Below are positions 33,801-43,650 of a stretch of 64,000 bases of DNA, in pieces. Source of the stretch: Liolophura sinensis (taxonomy: Eukaryota > Mollusca > Polyplacophora > Chitonida > Chitonidae); contig NC_088297.1 in NCBI RefSeq assembly GCF_032854445.1, positions 7,923,375 through 7,987,374 of the forward strand, given 5' to 3'. Below the pieces are notes generated by a model. The model saw nothing but the letters and a program-made list of their open reading frames with translations. It ran no database searches and had not been told where the DNA came from. Position 1 is the first letter of the stretch; each line of letters starts with the position of its first letter. Made by a program: the position numbers and the translations under genes.

Positions 33801-36800
33801 ACATATTCAGGTCTTTACTTTCCAAAAAAGCTGAGAGAGAAATGTAATTCTTTAAGGGCCTCTGTGGCTCAGTTGGTTAGCATGCTAGTGCAGCGTAATG
33901 ACTGAGGAGCCTCTCACCAATGCTGTCGCTGTGAGTTCAAGTCCAGCTCATGCTGGTTTCCGCTCCTGCCGTATGTGGGAAGGTCTTCCAGCAACTTGCG
34001 GATGGTCATGGGTTTCCTCTGTGCTATGCCTGGTTTCCTCCCACTACAGTGCTGCCTGCTGTCGTATAAGTGAAATGTTCTTGAGTACGGGGTTAAACAC
34101 CAATGAAATAAAATAAATAAATGAATAATTTCTTGCTTTCAACACAACCTGTATCTGTCCTAAAAGTGAGAAGAAATAGGGTACATGTATTTTTGTTGTC
34201 ATGTTTTCCTTTTGTTTTTTCAGAGGCAGAATATGCCTTTCAGCGGCGAGTACCCATAATTCCTCTGCTGATGGAGGACAGCTACAGGCCAGACGGGTGG
34301 CTGGGCATTTTACTTGGGTCCAAGCTCTTCTTTGATTTCAGTGGGAAGTACAGTTTCGAATCAAAACTGGAAAGTTTACAAAAAGAATTAGGGCCAAAGG
34401 GCTTGACAGGAAAACAAGCGGTCAAAGGTGAAGGTCAAGCAGAGGTCAAAGGTCAAGGAAAACAAGAGGTCAATAAACCTAGAGATGAAGTGGACACAGG
34501 AGTGAGTGTAGTGTCATGGTTTTTTTTGATTATTTATTTATTTGAATGATGCTATACGCCGCACTCAAAAATATTTCATTTATACGATGAGGGCCAGCAT
34601 TATGGTGAGAGGAAACCAGGCAGAGCCCGGGTAAACCCACGACCATTCGCAGGTTGCTAACAGACTGTCCCACGTACAGCAGCAGAGGAAGTCAGCATGA
34701 GCTGGACTTGAACTCACAATGACTGCATTGGTAAGAGGCTCCTAGGACATTACGCTGTGCTAGTGCGCTAACCACCGAGCCACGGAGACACCTTGGTAAT
34801 TTATACATGTACATTTGCACCTGTATTTATATTAACTGAAGGGTCATGTCTAGCTTTCACAGTTTGTACAGAGCCTTGAAAACCTTGAAAAACCAGGAAA
34901 TTGGCATGACTTTTCCAGGCCATGCAAACCTGGAAAGTCAAGGGGGTTTGCAGCTGGCCTTAGCACATAAAGTTATCTCCCTTTGCTACCATACAGTATG
35001 AAAAAATATGGCTTTCCAGGATCCCATAGCTCCAAGTACAGGACGGTCACCTAGTACAATCCGACTTCATTGGACCTCATTTATAGTTATATAATAAAAT
35101 GTGCAGATTGGTATCACACATGGCAAAGTGTGTCAGTAACTTGCCAAATGTTGGCTGTTTAGCCCGGGCACTGGTTTCCTCTACCTGTAAGTGTGACGCG
35201 ATAATTGGAGTGAAGGCGTTTGATGGAATGACCTTGACATGTTAGTTTCTGCAGTGATAACTTCTGACGTTGATTGAAAACGTCACACAACAAACAGAGT
35301 TCAACAAAAGCTACATGGCAAGATATGTACACCCCATATGCATAACCCTTTAGTATATTGCTGTCCAAATAAAGATAATTTACAGTGTCAGTATTGAAAA
35401 TATCCCTCTGTATGATCAAGGTAAAACATTTCATTGATACTTTGTACAGATTTATTTATTTATTTATTTGATTGATGTTTTACTCTGCACTAGCGCGCTG
35501 AACAACTGAATCACGGAGACCCCCTGTACAGATATGATGTACAACAGTGCTTTGTATGTGTCAGTGTTGCTACATTTTGCAACACCATTTTCTATATAAA
35601 ATGATTGATTGATTGGTATTTTAAATCGTACTCATATGTTTTCATTTACACATGTAAGGGGGTCTCCGTGGCTCAGTGGGTTAGCGCACTAGTGCAGCGT
35701 AATGACCCAGAGGCCTCTCACCAATGCGGTCGCTGTGAGTTCAAGTCCAGCTCATGCTGGTTTCCTATCCAGCCATAAGTGAGAAGGTCTGTCAGCAACG
35801 TGCGGATGGTCATTGCTTTCCCCCGGGCTCTGCCTGGTTTCCTCCCTCCATAATGCTGGCCGCCGTCGTATGAGTGAAATATCCTTGAGCACGGTGTAAA
35901 ACACCAATAAAATACACATGTAAGACGGCAGTCGGGTTCACGGGTGGATAAAAGCAGAGGCCCAGAGTGAGCTATGTATCTCCGACAAACCTCTTGACTT
36001 GAAGTTGCATCCAAAATATTGAGAGCTGCCTTTTAAATATGCAACCCAATCATGCTCATTGGCCAAGGGCTGGGCAGTCATAGTGAACCAGAGTTTTAAT
36101 CATTCTGTGCCTTCAGTACCCCTCTGTATATATAGGAGATATGTGTCTTTATACATTTGTCTCTCAGCAATCACTAAGTAATCTCTCATGCTTATAATGT
36201 ACAACTCTGTTTCAGCCGGTAGCCGTCATACCTCCTGTGCAGAGTGGTGTTGTTGCTGCAGCTCCCCCTAGAGGATCTCTCAAAAGAAGGGAGGTAATCA
36301 AATGGGGAAAGAAGGAAGTTACAGCATGGCTGAAGGAAAAAAGCATAGAGAAGTGAGATGCCTTTCATGTTTAGCTTGTGGCAAAAAAAATTGTGGGAAA
36401 GTGCTGATGTACATGTATATGTGGTTAGTGAGCTGTTTTTTTAAACACTTTACCCCTCTCGTCCGTACGTGGACGTATCCAACCTGTGAATGGTCGTGAG
36501 TTTCTTGCTGTGTTTAGTACACATTTTTGGTTGTCAGCCTGTAAATTGGTTGGTTAGACTTTTTATTTAGCATATTCCTGTTGTTTTTCAGGCAACTCTG
36601 TATAAAACCGTGAGGGTCTTTCATAAGCATAACCATTGTTGAACTCTGCAAATCAATTTTTAATCTGGATTGCTTATGACGTCCTGGGAGGCGCCGTGTT
36701 AGAAAGAGGCGTCATTAGCATCCCACTCTTATATGGTTAAAAGATGAGAACAGATTTGATTGATGTTAGCGGAAATATGAGCGTTCTTAGATAGAAATAA

Positions 36801-38262
36801 TTCACATCTAATTGGTTAAAATTGATGACATGGCGTCGCCTTCGATTTTCCTAATGTGCGGGATTTTACTTAGTACTTTGAACTAAGATGTCTCTGTCCT
36901 GCAACATCACAGTTATAAAAAGTTATGCCTTTTAAACTTTCTTTCATACACTTGGTGTAGTGTTGTCTTTTCTCTAAAATAATTTACCAGGAAAATAGGG
37001 CATTCTCTGTTGATAGGTTAAGTGTACATGCATTTTAACACTGACTTCATCACCCATTTTAACGGCCCGGGTAGCACAGTTGGTAGAGCGTCCACTTTGG
37101 GAGAGATAGATCCAGGATCAATCCTGAGTCGAGTCACACCTAAGACTTTAAAAGAGGAAGCTGTAACTTTCTCGCTTGACGTTCAGCATGAAGGGGATAG
37201 TGCAACGACTGGTTGACCCATATCAGTATAATGGCTCGGGCTGGGCAGCTTACCTGCCTTGGGCAAGCCGTCTCAGTGAAGCAGCACTAGATAAAAGAGC
37301 AGTAGAAATCCGTCCTGCAACAAGGAGGTACATTACAAACACCCTAAGGATTCCTTCATTGTCATATGACTGAAAAATTATTGAGCACAACGTTAAACCC
37401 CAAGCACTCATTCCTTCACTCACTCACTCACTCACTCACTCATCAGCCATTTCATGTCATAGGGAATCTCTCATTTTCAGGCCATCGCTGACATCTTTAT
37501 CTGGTGAAGAGTTATTGTTCCTGAAGGAGCTCAGAAGGGAGGTAAGTCTGTCAGTAAGCTTATGGTGCTAGCTGATTGCTTTTGTTTAACATTTGTTTGA
37601 TTGGTGTTTGCCCCACACCCAAGATTATTTCACTAACACAACAGCTATCAGCATTATGGTGGGAGGAAACTAGACAGAGGCCAGGGCCAACCCACAACCA
37701 TCTGCATGATCCAGGCAGACCTGCCCATATACAACTGAAGAGGAACCAGCATTAGCTGGATTTGAACTCACGGCCTGCGTGTGAGAGGCTCCTGATTTCT
37801 GTGTACATGGTGGTTTTATAGGATATATGTACTTAGTTAATTAGCTAAAAAAAATTATTAGCTAAAAAAATTAATATTAGTGAAAAATTTAACATGTTAT
37901 CTACGAATTGCAAAATCTCTCAAGATGGATTTAACACTGGAAGTTCAACCATAGTTGCTGACAGGCCTTCCCACGTACAGCCGCGGAGAGGAAGCCAGCA
38001 TAAGCTGTACTTGAACTCACAGCGACCGCGTTGGTGAGACTCATGGGTCATTACGCTGCGCTAGGGCGCTAACCAACTGAGCCACGGAGGCCCAACCAAA
38101 TTTGAGTTTGCCATGAATTAGTGTATCTATACATACATGTAGATCTATTCATTTTCTCTTCTGCAGGCTCCGGAGACTTTTTACAGCCTGCTGAGGAAAA
38201 ACCTGGATCTAACTTCAATCCAAGACATGATGAAATTTGTCAGAGCTTTGATGGATCTGTAG
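23720..38262 (+). CDS. Gene B: ARM-TIR-SAM-like cytosolic signalling protein (9 exons, 770 aa predicted)
   Basis: Coding exons: 23720-24565, 26136-26439, 27627-27737, 29391-29582, 32361-32648, 34224-34501, 36216-36352, 37481-37541 and 38167-38262. All are GT-AG with the same phases as gene A, and the frame is open (2313 nt with stop). The N-terminal tail is about 130 residues, Ser/Thr/Gln/Glu-rich and probably disordered, much longer than in A. ARM-like helices run to about residue 484; the TIR domain is about 511-650 (VMISYQWDSQD, WMDVDYMGGS, NCRAEAEYAF with Glu581 as candidate catalytic residue); the SAM-like domain ends at the C-terminus. The tandem ATGs at 23717 and 23720 favour the second (A at -3, G at +4), giving MGSNSAKA, a plausible but non-ideal N-myristoylation start. 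The intron before the TIR exon carries a large array of that exon's own 5' end, which may affect splicing. Very similar to gene A, so a probable tandem duplicate. Confidence 0.86.
24600..25530 (+). repeat. Degenerate ~170-190 bp tandem repeat in gene B intron 1 (5-6 units)
   Basis: GTTGTCATGGTTACCAGAT or close variants recur near 24638, 24811, 25007, 25175, 25365 and 25495, each followed by a shared block (ATAGATATGATTT, CAACTGTTTTCCACACAG). A TA microsatellite sits within at about 24840-24876. It starts about 35 nt after the exon 1 donor. Confidence 0.8.
26136..26439 (+). CDS. Gene B exon 2 (ARM-like helices)
   Basis: Acceptor TTGTACATAG, donor G|GTGAGC, 304 nt. Encodes TDDTMTRNLLGFTHNSSS at its start and RRNMGWSAKELAH at its end, collinear with exon 2 of gene A. 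Confidence 0.86.
26512..26875 (-). repeat. SINE family 2 copy
   Basis: Reverse, nearly full length: GAGTGCTTGGGGTTTAACGT tail through CTGTGCTATCCGGGCCGG head. Begins about 70 nt after the exon 2 donor of gene B. Confidence 0.8.
26880..27620. other. Rest of gene B intron 2
   Basis: No gene or clear repeat apart from short TTTCCTCCAAGAAATCTGG repeats near 27178-27220. Confidence 0.3.
27627..27737 (+). CDS. Gene B exon 3 (ARM-like helix pair)
   Basis: 111 nt, acceptor CACATTTCATAG, donor G|GTAAGT. Encodes VAKLATNDNNKKMLVREG and ALPLLLKL. Confidence 0.86.
27983..28142. mobile_element. Small inverted-repeat element (MITE-like) in gene B intron 3
   Basis: AATGAAGTGGAGACATCAC at the left is mirrored by GTGATGTCTCGACTTCATT at the right, and inside AAAGGTTTCACAAGC is mirrored by GTTTGTGAAACCTTT. 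The fold is about 160 nt with no open frame. Confidence 0.65.
28310..28845 (-). repeat. 49-bp minisatellite in gene B intron 3 (about 11 units)
   Basis: Unit includes CATGTAGAAGTGGCCATACA and AGTACAGTACATGTGGCATA, restarting at 28347, 28396 and so on. Two units near 28670-28720 have small deletions. Apparent Cys/Met/Tyr-rich frames on - are artefacts of the repeat. Confidence 0.9.
29391..29582 (+). CDS. Gene B exon 4 (last ARM-like repeat)
   Basis: 192 nt, acceptor ATAATTTACAG, donor G|GTGAGT. Encodes EAVKALWALSFDDENKDLII and WTLRYKLRDKQDYHNI. Confidence 0.88.
29831..29898. repeat. 29-bp near-perfect inverted repeat (hairpin) in gene B intron 4
   Basis: Left arm 29831-29859 and right arm 29870-29898 pair at 28 of 29 positions around a 10-nt loop. 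Arm key sequence CCATTAATGGTAAGCC. It may be a recent inverted duplication or a small RNA precursor. Confidence 0.85.
30720..32360 (+). repeat. Exon-derived higher-order array before the TIR exon of gene B
   Basis: Units of about 105-120 bp each hold a pyrimidine tract, CTGTCTGTATTTGTATCAG, and the first codons of exon 5 (GTGAGGAGTTGATAGAAGTC), ending TGGATACATGTAG. Unit junctions fall at 30958, 31078, 31182, 31286, 31390, 31495, 31615, 31719, 31823, 31927, 32032, 32152 and 32256, then the true exon at 32361. Two decayed units precede 30958. Long units recur at 30958, 31495 and 32032, a 537-bp higher-order period. In three units (31078, 31615, 32152) the AG is changed to ATCAAATG. Spliced in the normal phase, a long unit would encode EELIEVHPDHSVEDSSGYM and stop. 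Confidence 0.93.
32361..32648 (+). CDS. Gene B exon 5 (TIR domain, first part)
   Basis: Acceptor GTATTTGTGTCAG at the last unit of the upstream array, donor G|GTAGGT. The exon starts EELIEVRPDHSVEDSSGG, the same peptide that the array units encode before a stop, then DVQHVMISYQWDSQDVLL and the BB-loop region. Only this last unit continues into a TIR domain. Confidence 0.87.
32957..33231 (-). repeat. SINE family 1 copy
   Basis: Full-length reverse copy with a long TTTA tail, in gene B intron 5. Confidence 0.8.
33856..34124 (+). repeat. SINE family 1 copy
   Basis: Full-length forward copy (GGGCCTCTGTGGCTCAGTTG) ending about 100 nt before exon 6 of gene B. Confidence 0.8.
34224..34501 (+). CDS. 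Gene B exon 6 (TIR domain, second part, and Lys/Gly/Gln repeat linker)
   Basis: Acceptor TTGTTTTTTCAG, donor GGA|GTGAGT (phase 0). Completes Glu581, then AEYAFQRRVPIIPLLMED and LGSKLFFDFSGKYSF. The linker has short repeats around VKGEGQAEVKGQGKQEV. Confidence 0.86.
34526..34791 (-). repeat. SINE family 1 copy
   Basis: Reverse copy beginning about 25 nt after the exon 6 donor of gene B. Confidence 0.8.
34795..35645. other. Gene B intron 6, first part
   Basis: A SINE family 1 remnant at 35450-35522 joins tail (TTTGATTGATGTTTTACTCT) directly to head (GCACTAGCGCGCTGAACAAC), an internal deletion. Nothing else is recognised. Confidence 0.5.
35647..35922 (+). repeat. SINE family 1 copy
   Basis: Full-length forward copy in gene B intron 6. 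Confidence 0.8.
36216..36352 (+). CDS. Gene B exon 7 (linker and start of SAM-like domain)
   Basis: 137 nt, acceptor CTCTGTTTCAG, donor AA|GTGAGA (phase 2). Encodes a Pro/Ala/Val linker and IKWGKKEVTAWLKEKSIE. Confidence 0.84.
37063..37445 (+). repeat. SINE family 2 copy
   Basis: Full-length: CCCGGGTAGCACAGTTGGTA head to CACTCACTCACTCACTCACT tail, ending about 35 nt before exon 8 of gene B. Confidence 0.82.
37481..37541 (+). CDS. Gene B exon 8 (61-nt SAM-like micro-exon)
   Basis: Acceptor TCTCATTTTCAG, donor GAG|GTAAGT. Encodes PSLTSLSGEELLFLKELRRE. Confidence 0.85.
37595..37800 (-). repeat. SINE family 1 copy, diverged
   Basis: TTTGATTGGTGTTTGCCCCA tail to a decayed head, in gene B intron 8. 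Confidence 0.6.
37958..38093 (-). repeat. SINE family 1, head half
   Basis: GACAGGCCTTCCCACGTACA to GAGCCACGGAGGCCC; tail missing. Ends about 75 nt before exon 9 of gene B. Confidence 0.7.
38167..38262 (+). CDS. Gene B exon 9 (end of SAM-like domain, stop)
   Basis: Acceptor TTTTCTCTTCTGCAG. Encodes APETFYSLLRKNLDLTSI, then a helix ending LMDL and TAG at 38260-38262. Confidence 0.86.
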   Translation, partial: APETFYSLLRKNLDLTSIQDMMKFVRALMDL

Positions 38263-38514
38263 ACCAGGCTATCTCTCCTGTAGTGGGTGACTCAATCAAA
38301 GAAATGCAGATGTCAGTTTTGCTGTTTGGTTTCATTGTTATTGCTACGGGGAATTTTACCTTTCCCTTTTGTAAATGTGTCAGCCACTGGTGGTGTGACC
38401 ATGTGGCTCTGAAGAAGATGGAGATGGGGAGATTTAACCGCGAAAATGTGTTATGCAATGTTTGGTAACATTGGTGTGATGCAGTTGTTGTTACATGTAC
38501 ATTCATGTATATAA

Positions 38515-39112
38515 ATCATATACAGACAAGCTCAGGTATATGAAACATTCATGTATATAAATCCTACAAAATCATATACAGACAAGCTCAGGTATATGAA
38601 ACATTCATGTATATTAATCCTACAAAATCATATACAGACAAGCTCAGGTATATGAAACATTCATGTATATAAATCCTACAAAATCATATACAGACAAGCT
38701 CAGGTATATGAAACATTCATGTATATTAATCCTACAAAATCATATACAGACAAGCTCAGGTATATGAAACATTCATGTATATAAATCCTATAAAATCATA
38801 TACAGACAAGCTCAGGTATATGAAACATTCATGTATATAAATCCTACAAAATCATATACAGACAAGCTCAGGTATATGAAACATTCATGTATATAAATCC
38901 TACAAAATCATATACAGACAAGCTCGGCTATATGAAACATTCATGTATATAAATCCTACAAAATCATATACAGACAAGCTCAGGTATATGAAACATTCAT
39001 GTATATAAATCCTACAAAATCATATACAGACAAGCTCAGGTATATGAAACATTCATGTATATAAATCATACAAAATCATATACAGACAAGCTCGGCTATA
39101 TGAAGGATGTGG
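38515..39112 (+). repeat. 56-bp minisatellite 3' of gene B (about 10-11 units)
   Basis: Unit TACAGACAAGCTCAGGTATA, then TGAAACATTCATGTATATAA, restarting at 38521, 38577 and 38633. It lies about 250 nt after the stop, so probably in the 3' UTR or immediate flank. Confidence 0.92.
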
Positions 39113-39375
39113 AATTCAGAATGTTGTAGTATGCATTCTATTTTGTACATGAACAGTAATTTTTACCATTTAATACAATTGTTGCCATTTCTGTCCTTTG
39201 CTGTTTGTAACACCAGAGCTTTGATGTACAGCTTGCATTTCTGATTCTTAGTACCAGTTGGAAGCTGAACAGAAATAAAACAAGAAGCCATTGTATCGTG
39301 TCTGAGGAATCAGGTGAAAATGAATCCATTTGTGGCTCTTAGACTCTTAGACACGCTATTGTGAGTACACGTTGG

Positions 39376-39645
39376 ATTTATTTATTCATTTATTTGATTG
39401 GTGTTTTATGCCGTACTCAAGAATATTTCACTTATACGACGGCGGCCAGCATTATGGTGGGCGGAAATCAGGCAGAGCCTGGGGAAACCCACGACCATCT
39501 GTAGGTTGCTGGCAGACCTTCTCACTTACAGCTGGAGAGGAAGCCAGCATGAGGTGGACTCGAACTTATAACGACTGCATTGGTGAGAGGCTCCTGGGTC
39601 ATTACACTGTGCCAGCGCGCTAACCAACTGAGCCATGGAGGCCCC
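39376..39645 (-). repeat. SINE family 1 copy
   Basis: Full-length reverse copy (GTTTTATGCCGTACTCAAGA to GAGCCATGGAGGCCC). Confidence 0.8.
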
Positions 39646-40074
39646 TCCAGGCTTTGGATGGATACAGTTAACCTAGACTCTTATCCAGTTTACCGTGTTT
39701 ACCTGGGTAAACTTGTTTGATGTTTAATCAGCAAACTGGCTTTTTGCCCATGCTCCAGCTGTTCAGAAAGGTATTAAAAATTAAACCAGACTTAAACCTT
39801 AATATCAGTCTTGGCATAATACTACACTAATGACCCTTTAGTCCAGACTAAAATAAATACAAGGCTTAACTGCCAATGCACATTTAACAAAGTAATTAAT
39901 ATCATTTTCTGACAACCCCTAATTTTTGCAAGCCTTGTTTGCACGATCTTGTTTGAATGCGATTTTCTTATTAAATTAAACTATGGAATTGACCAGGAAA
40001 CGTCATTTGTTGCTGAAAAGAGATAGCTTCAGTGTATAAAGCATTATGACCAGTCCAGAAAAGCATATATTCAT

Positions 40075-40320
40075 CTCTTCTGTGTCAATTAGTCGTATGT
40101 TCTACTTCTCACTCTGATCAGCAACTTCAGTTTAATAATACTTGTTGATTTCACTACTTCATCTGCTCGGTGTCAACTAGTCTGTGTTCTACTTCTCAAC
40201 TCTGACATCTCTAATCAACACCTTCAGTTTAATAATACTTGTTGATTTCACTACTTCATCTCTTCTGTGTCAACTAGTCTGTGTTCTACTTCTCAACATT
40301 GACATCTCTAATCAGCAACA
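40075..40320 (+). repeat. ~105-bp tandem repeat (about 2.3 units)
   Basis: Shared block TTCAGTTTAATAATACTTGT, then TGATTTCACTACTTCATCT, then CTAGTCTGTGTTCTACTTCT. Confidence 0.8.
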
Positions 40321-41750
40321 CTAATCTTACTAAAGTGTAAGAAAACAATTCATATCAGAGTTTGATATTGTTTTTTTTTCTTACATTTTGTAACTGCGTT
40401 TTGATTCAATGAATAAATGTAGTTTTGGATATGCTTTTTAATCGTATTTCAACTGACCTTTATAATATACATGTAGATATGTGTTTGTTTTACTTTAAGC
40501 ATGTTTGAATTATGCATATTGTGATGTTAAAGATGATCTGTGATATTGAGCTCACCTGTGCTATCTACACGTAACAACATTCTGTATCCGTGTACCTGTG
40601 TTTTATGTAGATTTACGTACGTGGTTGTTTATCATATTTATGTTCACTTTATGTAATTAGAACCTCTTTTGAGGTCTATGGTGATGTACATGTGTTAACG
40701 TTTGTTCCTGGGATCCCCCCCACCCAAACAGGATATATTCCTGCATTTTCCTAATTTTTCATGCTAAATTTACATGTCGGCTTACTGTAAGTGTTAAAAG
40801 AATAAAAATGTGTGTTCGTTTCTAAGATGACTTTAACGACATATTGTGAACTATCTGTTTCTCAGTATTGACAAAATGGAAAACCGTCCATAGTAATTTT
40901 GGTGCACACATGTCCACAGGGAGTGACCGGAGATGAGAGTGGTGGTGTGAAGGTGAGGAAGTGGTTTGGTGGGGTGGTGGAGATGAGGAAGTGGCTTGCT
41001 AGGGGGTGGGGTTGAGGTGAGGAAGTGGCTCAGTGGAGGAAGGGGGTGACTTGATTGCTTGTCTTGTTGGGATGGCGGTGGGGATTGGCAGAGTGGCGGG
41101 GTGATGGTGAGTTTAAAAAGCTGGGATTTGGGCTCGGGGGTTGGGACTGGCAGAGGGGCGAGGCATAGGAGCCGAGCGGGGTGGATCTTGAAATTACATA
41201 TACAGAGATAAGATGCTTTCTGGCGTTTGATTTACAGAATTATCCTTGTGAGTGGGCTACGAAAGCTGTCAGACTATGGTCCTAAACAGTGGTCATCTTC
41301 TGTAAAGAAGATACATGATTGAACTGTACAGTTTTTGAATTTTCATTTATTTTCTTATTTAAGTATTTACTGTTTATATCTTTATACATAGTGGTTTAGC
41401 ATTAGCCACGGATGATGTTACATGCACCAATATCCAGTGATGATATATTCAAGGCCAGATTTACTGAATCAACTTTGTTGTTGCATTGACCTTTATCTTC
41501 TATACGTGTTTTTTGGACCCTGATGGGGCAAAAACAATAACATTTTTGACAAGGTTGAAATATATTACCTATTTACTGACAAAATAATGCGGTTTAGTTA
41601 TAAAATGCAGATGTTTTTATTCAGGCTTGATGTAAATTTTATGTTATGTTTTTGCAAACATTTTTATATATCTTTCATATATTTTTATATCTTGTACGTG
41701 ATTTTTATCTGTTAAAATATTACCATTGTTATACTACTGCTGTCGTTAAT
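40320..41750. other. Intergenic between convergent genes B and C
   Basis: No gene is recognised. The stretch 40915-41190 is strongly G-rich on + (many GGGG and GGTGG runs), out of line with the AT-rich surroundings. Confidence 0.4.
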
Positions 41751-41756
41751 TGTCTA

Positions 41757-42046
41757 TTTATTCGTTTCTCGATGTTTTACACCGTTCTCCAGAATACTTC
41801 CCTTGTAATGAGGTAGCTAGCATTATGTTGAGAGGAATACGGGCAGAGTGTGTCGTTAGTAAGGGTTGAGATACACACTAGGCCAGTCGTATGTGGGAAG
41901 GTCTGCCAGCAGCCTGCGGATGGTCGTGGGTTTTCCCCGGGCTCTGCCGAGTTTCCTCCCACCACAATGCTGGCCGCCGTCGTATAAGTGAAATATTCTT
42001 GAGTAGGGGCACAAAACACTAACCAAATAAATAAAGAAATAAACTA
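41757..42046. repeat. Two SINE family 1 fragments in opposite orientation
   Basis: A reverse tail fragment (41757-41850) and a forward 5'-truncated copy (41878-42046, from GTATGTGGGAAGGTCTGCCA to an AAATAAATAAAG tail). Confidence 0.65.
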
Positions 42047-42574
42047 GGCCAGTCATAGATAAATTACTGTATTTGATTGCAGCATTTGTTTTATTATTGC
42101 TCCTGGTGACATTGCATTTCTCATCCTCCGTATCATCAAATTATTAACATTGGCTTAACTTGTGACTGGCGTTAGGCCTAAATTCCGTCAAAATAAATCG
42201 TTTATTTTATTTTATTTTATTTTTGTTGGTTGATTCCGATTGTAATGTATTTGGACAGTCATTTCATATTTGGAAGCGGGATCCACGTTTCTTTACTCCC
42301 ATTCGTACAGATGTTTAAAAATCTGTATTATTTATTGTTTAGAATGCGCCGTCATTTATTGTTATAAAATGTGAAACATTGCACAATATGTCGATATGTC
42401 TGGATGGCGTTGTAAATATGATGATAAAATGATAAATATGATAATTTCTCAATAAAGTCTTCAGGCACTGTTGTTGAAAAATGTCTGTTTCTCCAACCAA
42501 TGTTTTAAAATCGTGTTTATCTTCAAATACTGCTGTAGATTACAGCATATCCACAGGAAACAAAATCTTCCTCA

Positions 42575-42905
42575 GAAAGACCGCTTCGGTTAGATCTTCC
42601 GCATCGAAGTCGGTAGACCCGGGACCATACCCTGGTCGGGTCATATCAAACACTTTGAAAATGTTAATTGTTACTGCCTCGCTTGGCACTCAGTACTGAG
42701 AAGTTAGTGCAAGGAAACGACTGGTTGGCCTGGTGTGAGCATACATGTAGTATGATTTGACGGGGTGTCATGTCTGGTGTTTTCAGCATGATACTTGAGT
42801 GCCAAAAGCATTGGCTGCATTGGCTCACTCTGCCACATAAAGACACAGTATATGTTCACGCACCTAATGACGCCTTGCCGTACAACGTTTAACCCAAGTA
42901 TACAT
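42575..42905 (+). repeat. SINE family 3 copy
   Basis: Body GGTGTCATGTCTGGTGTTTT and CTGCCTCGCTTGGCACTCAG match the copy at 735-1110. Confidence 0.65.
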
Positions 42906-43433
42906 GCCTTCTCAGAGACAACAACATCTGGGTTTATTTATCCATTTATTTATTTAGTTAGTTATTTGGGATTTGTCGCTCTCAAGAGCATATTTTGCTT
43001 TTATAATTTGTAATTACTAGCAAAATGCCCGTAATTTATTCTGGGTACTGATTGGCGTCATACGCTGAACAGTCCGGCATTATTTATGTACCAGTCAATA
43101 TTTCTGAAACCGATACAACTTACTGCACACCAGCATGAACAGTCTCGCCCAATAAAATGTACCACGCTGAGATGGTCTGGCAAAGGGTATTCAGAGGTAA
43201 GCAATATTAGGGTCATCACGCCCCTTTCCCAGGCTTCATTTGTTAGCTCGGAGAAATTTCGAGACAGTCCCACCTCTGACTAGGTCTAAGAACTAAATAA
43301 ATAACACTCTGTGGAGTAGGCACGGATGACAGCATCGGAACAACGTCCAGATGATCCTCAAACTACGTTATCTGTTGTATGAGGCCGAGTTTGGTCTGTC
43401 GTCAAGAATATACCGGTACCTTAAAAAGCTGAA

Positions 43434-43540
43434 CCATCATTGACATATAGAGGTCAAAGCGACCACGAACGGTGTCCGTTCCAGGACGTCTCTTGGATTC
43501 GGTCTTGTCTCCAAAAACACACAGGTACGTTTAGGCAATA
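43434..43540 (-). pseudogene. Decayed duplicate of gene C exon 9
   Basis: On -, GTTTTTGGAGACAAGACCGA through GTTCGTGGTCGCTTTGACCT resembles the true exon (TTTTCTGGAGACGAAGATTA; GTTTGTGGCCGCTTTGAGCT) at about 110 bp spacing. A weaker third copy may lie near 43385-43425. It is downstream of the stop codon, so noncoding. Confidence 0.6.
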
Positions 43541-43551
43541 GTCTACAGTTG

Positions 43552-43650
43552 TCAACGTATTGAGCTCAAAGCGGCCACAAACGCTGTCAGTTGGTCAATA
43601 TCACGGAGTTTAATCTTCGTCTCCAGAAAATAATAGAAATACTCTGGGGC
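43552..43650 (-). CDS. Gene C exon 9 (end of SAM-like domain, stop)
   Basis: Acceptor CGTTTTTCATTTTAG. Encodes APEYFYYFLETKIKLRDI, then a helix ending ALSSIR and TGA at 43554-43552. Same length as exon 9 of gene A (99 nt). Confidence 0.82.
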   Translation of the reverse strand, partial: APEYFYYFLETKIKLRDIDQLTAFVAALSSIR

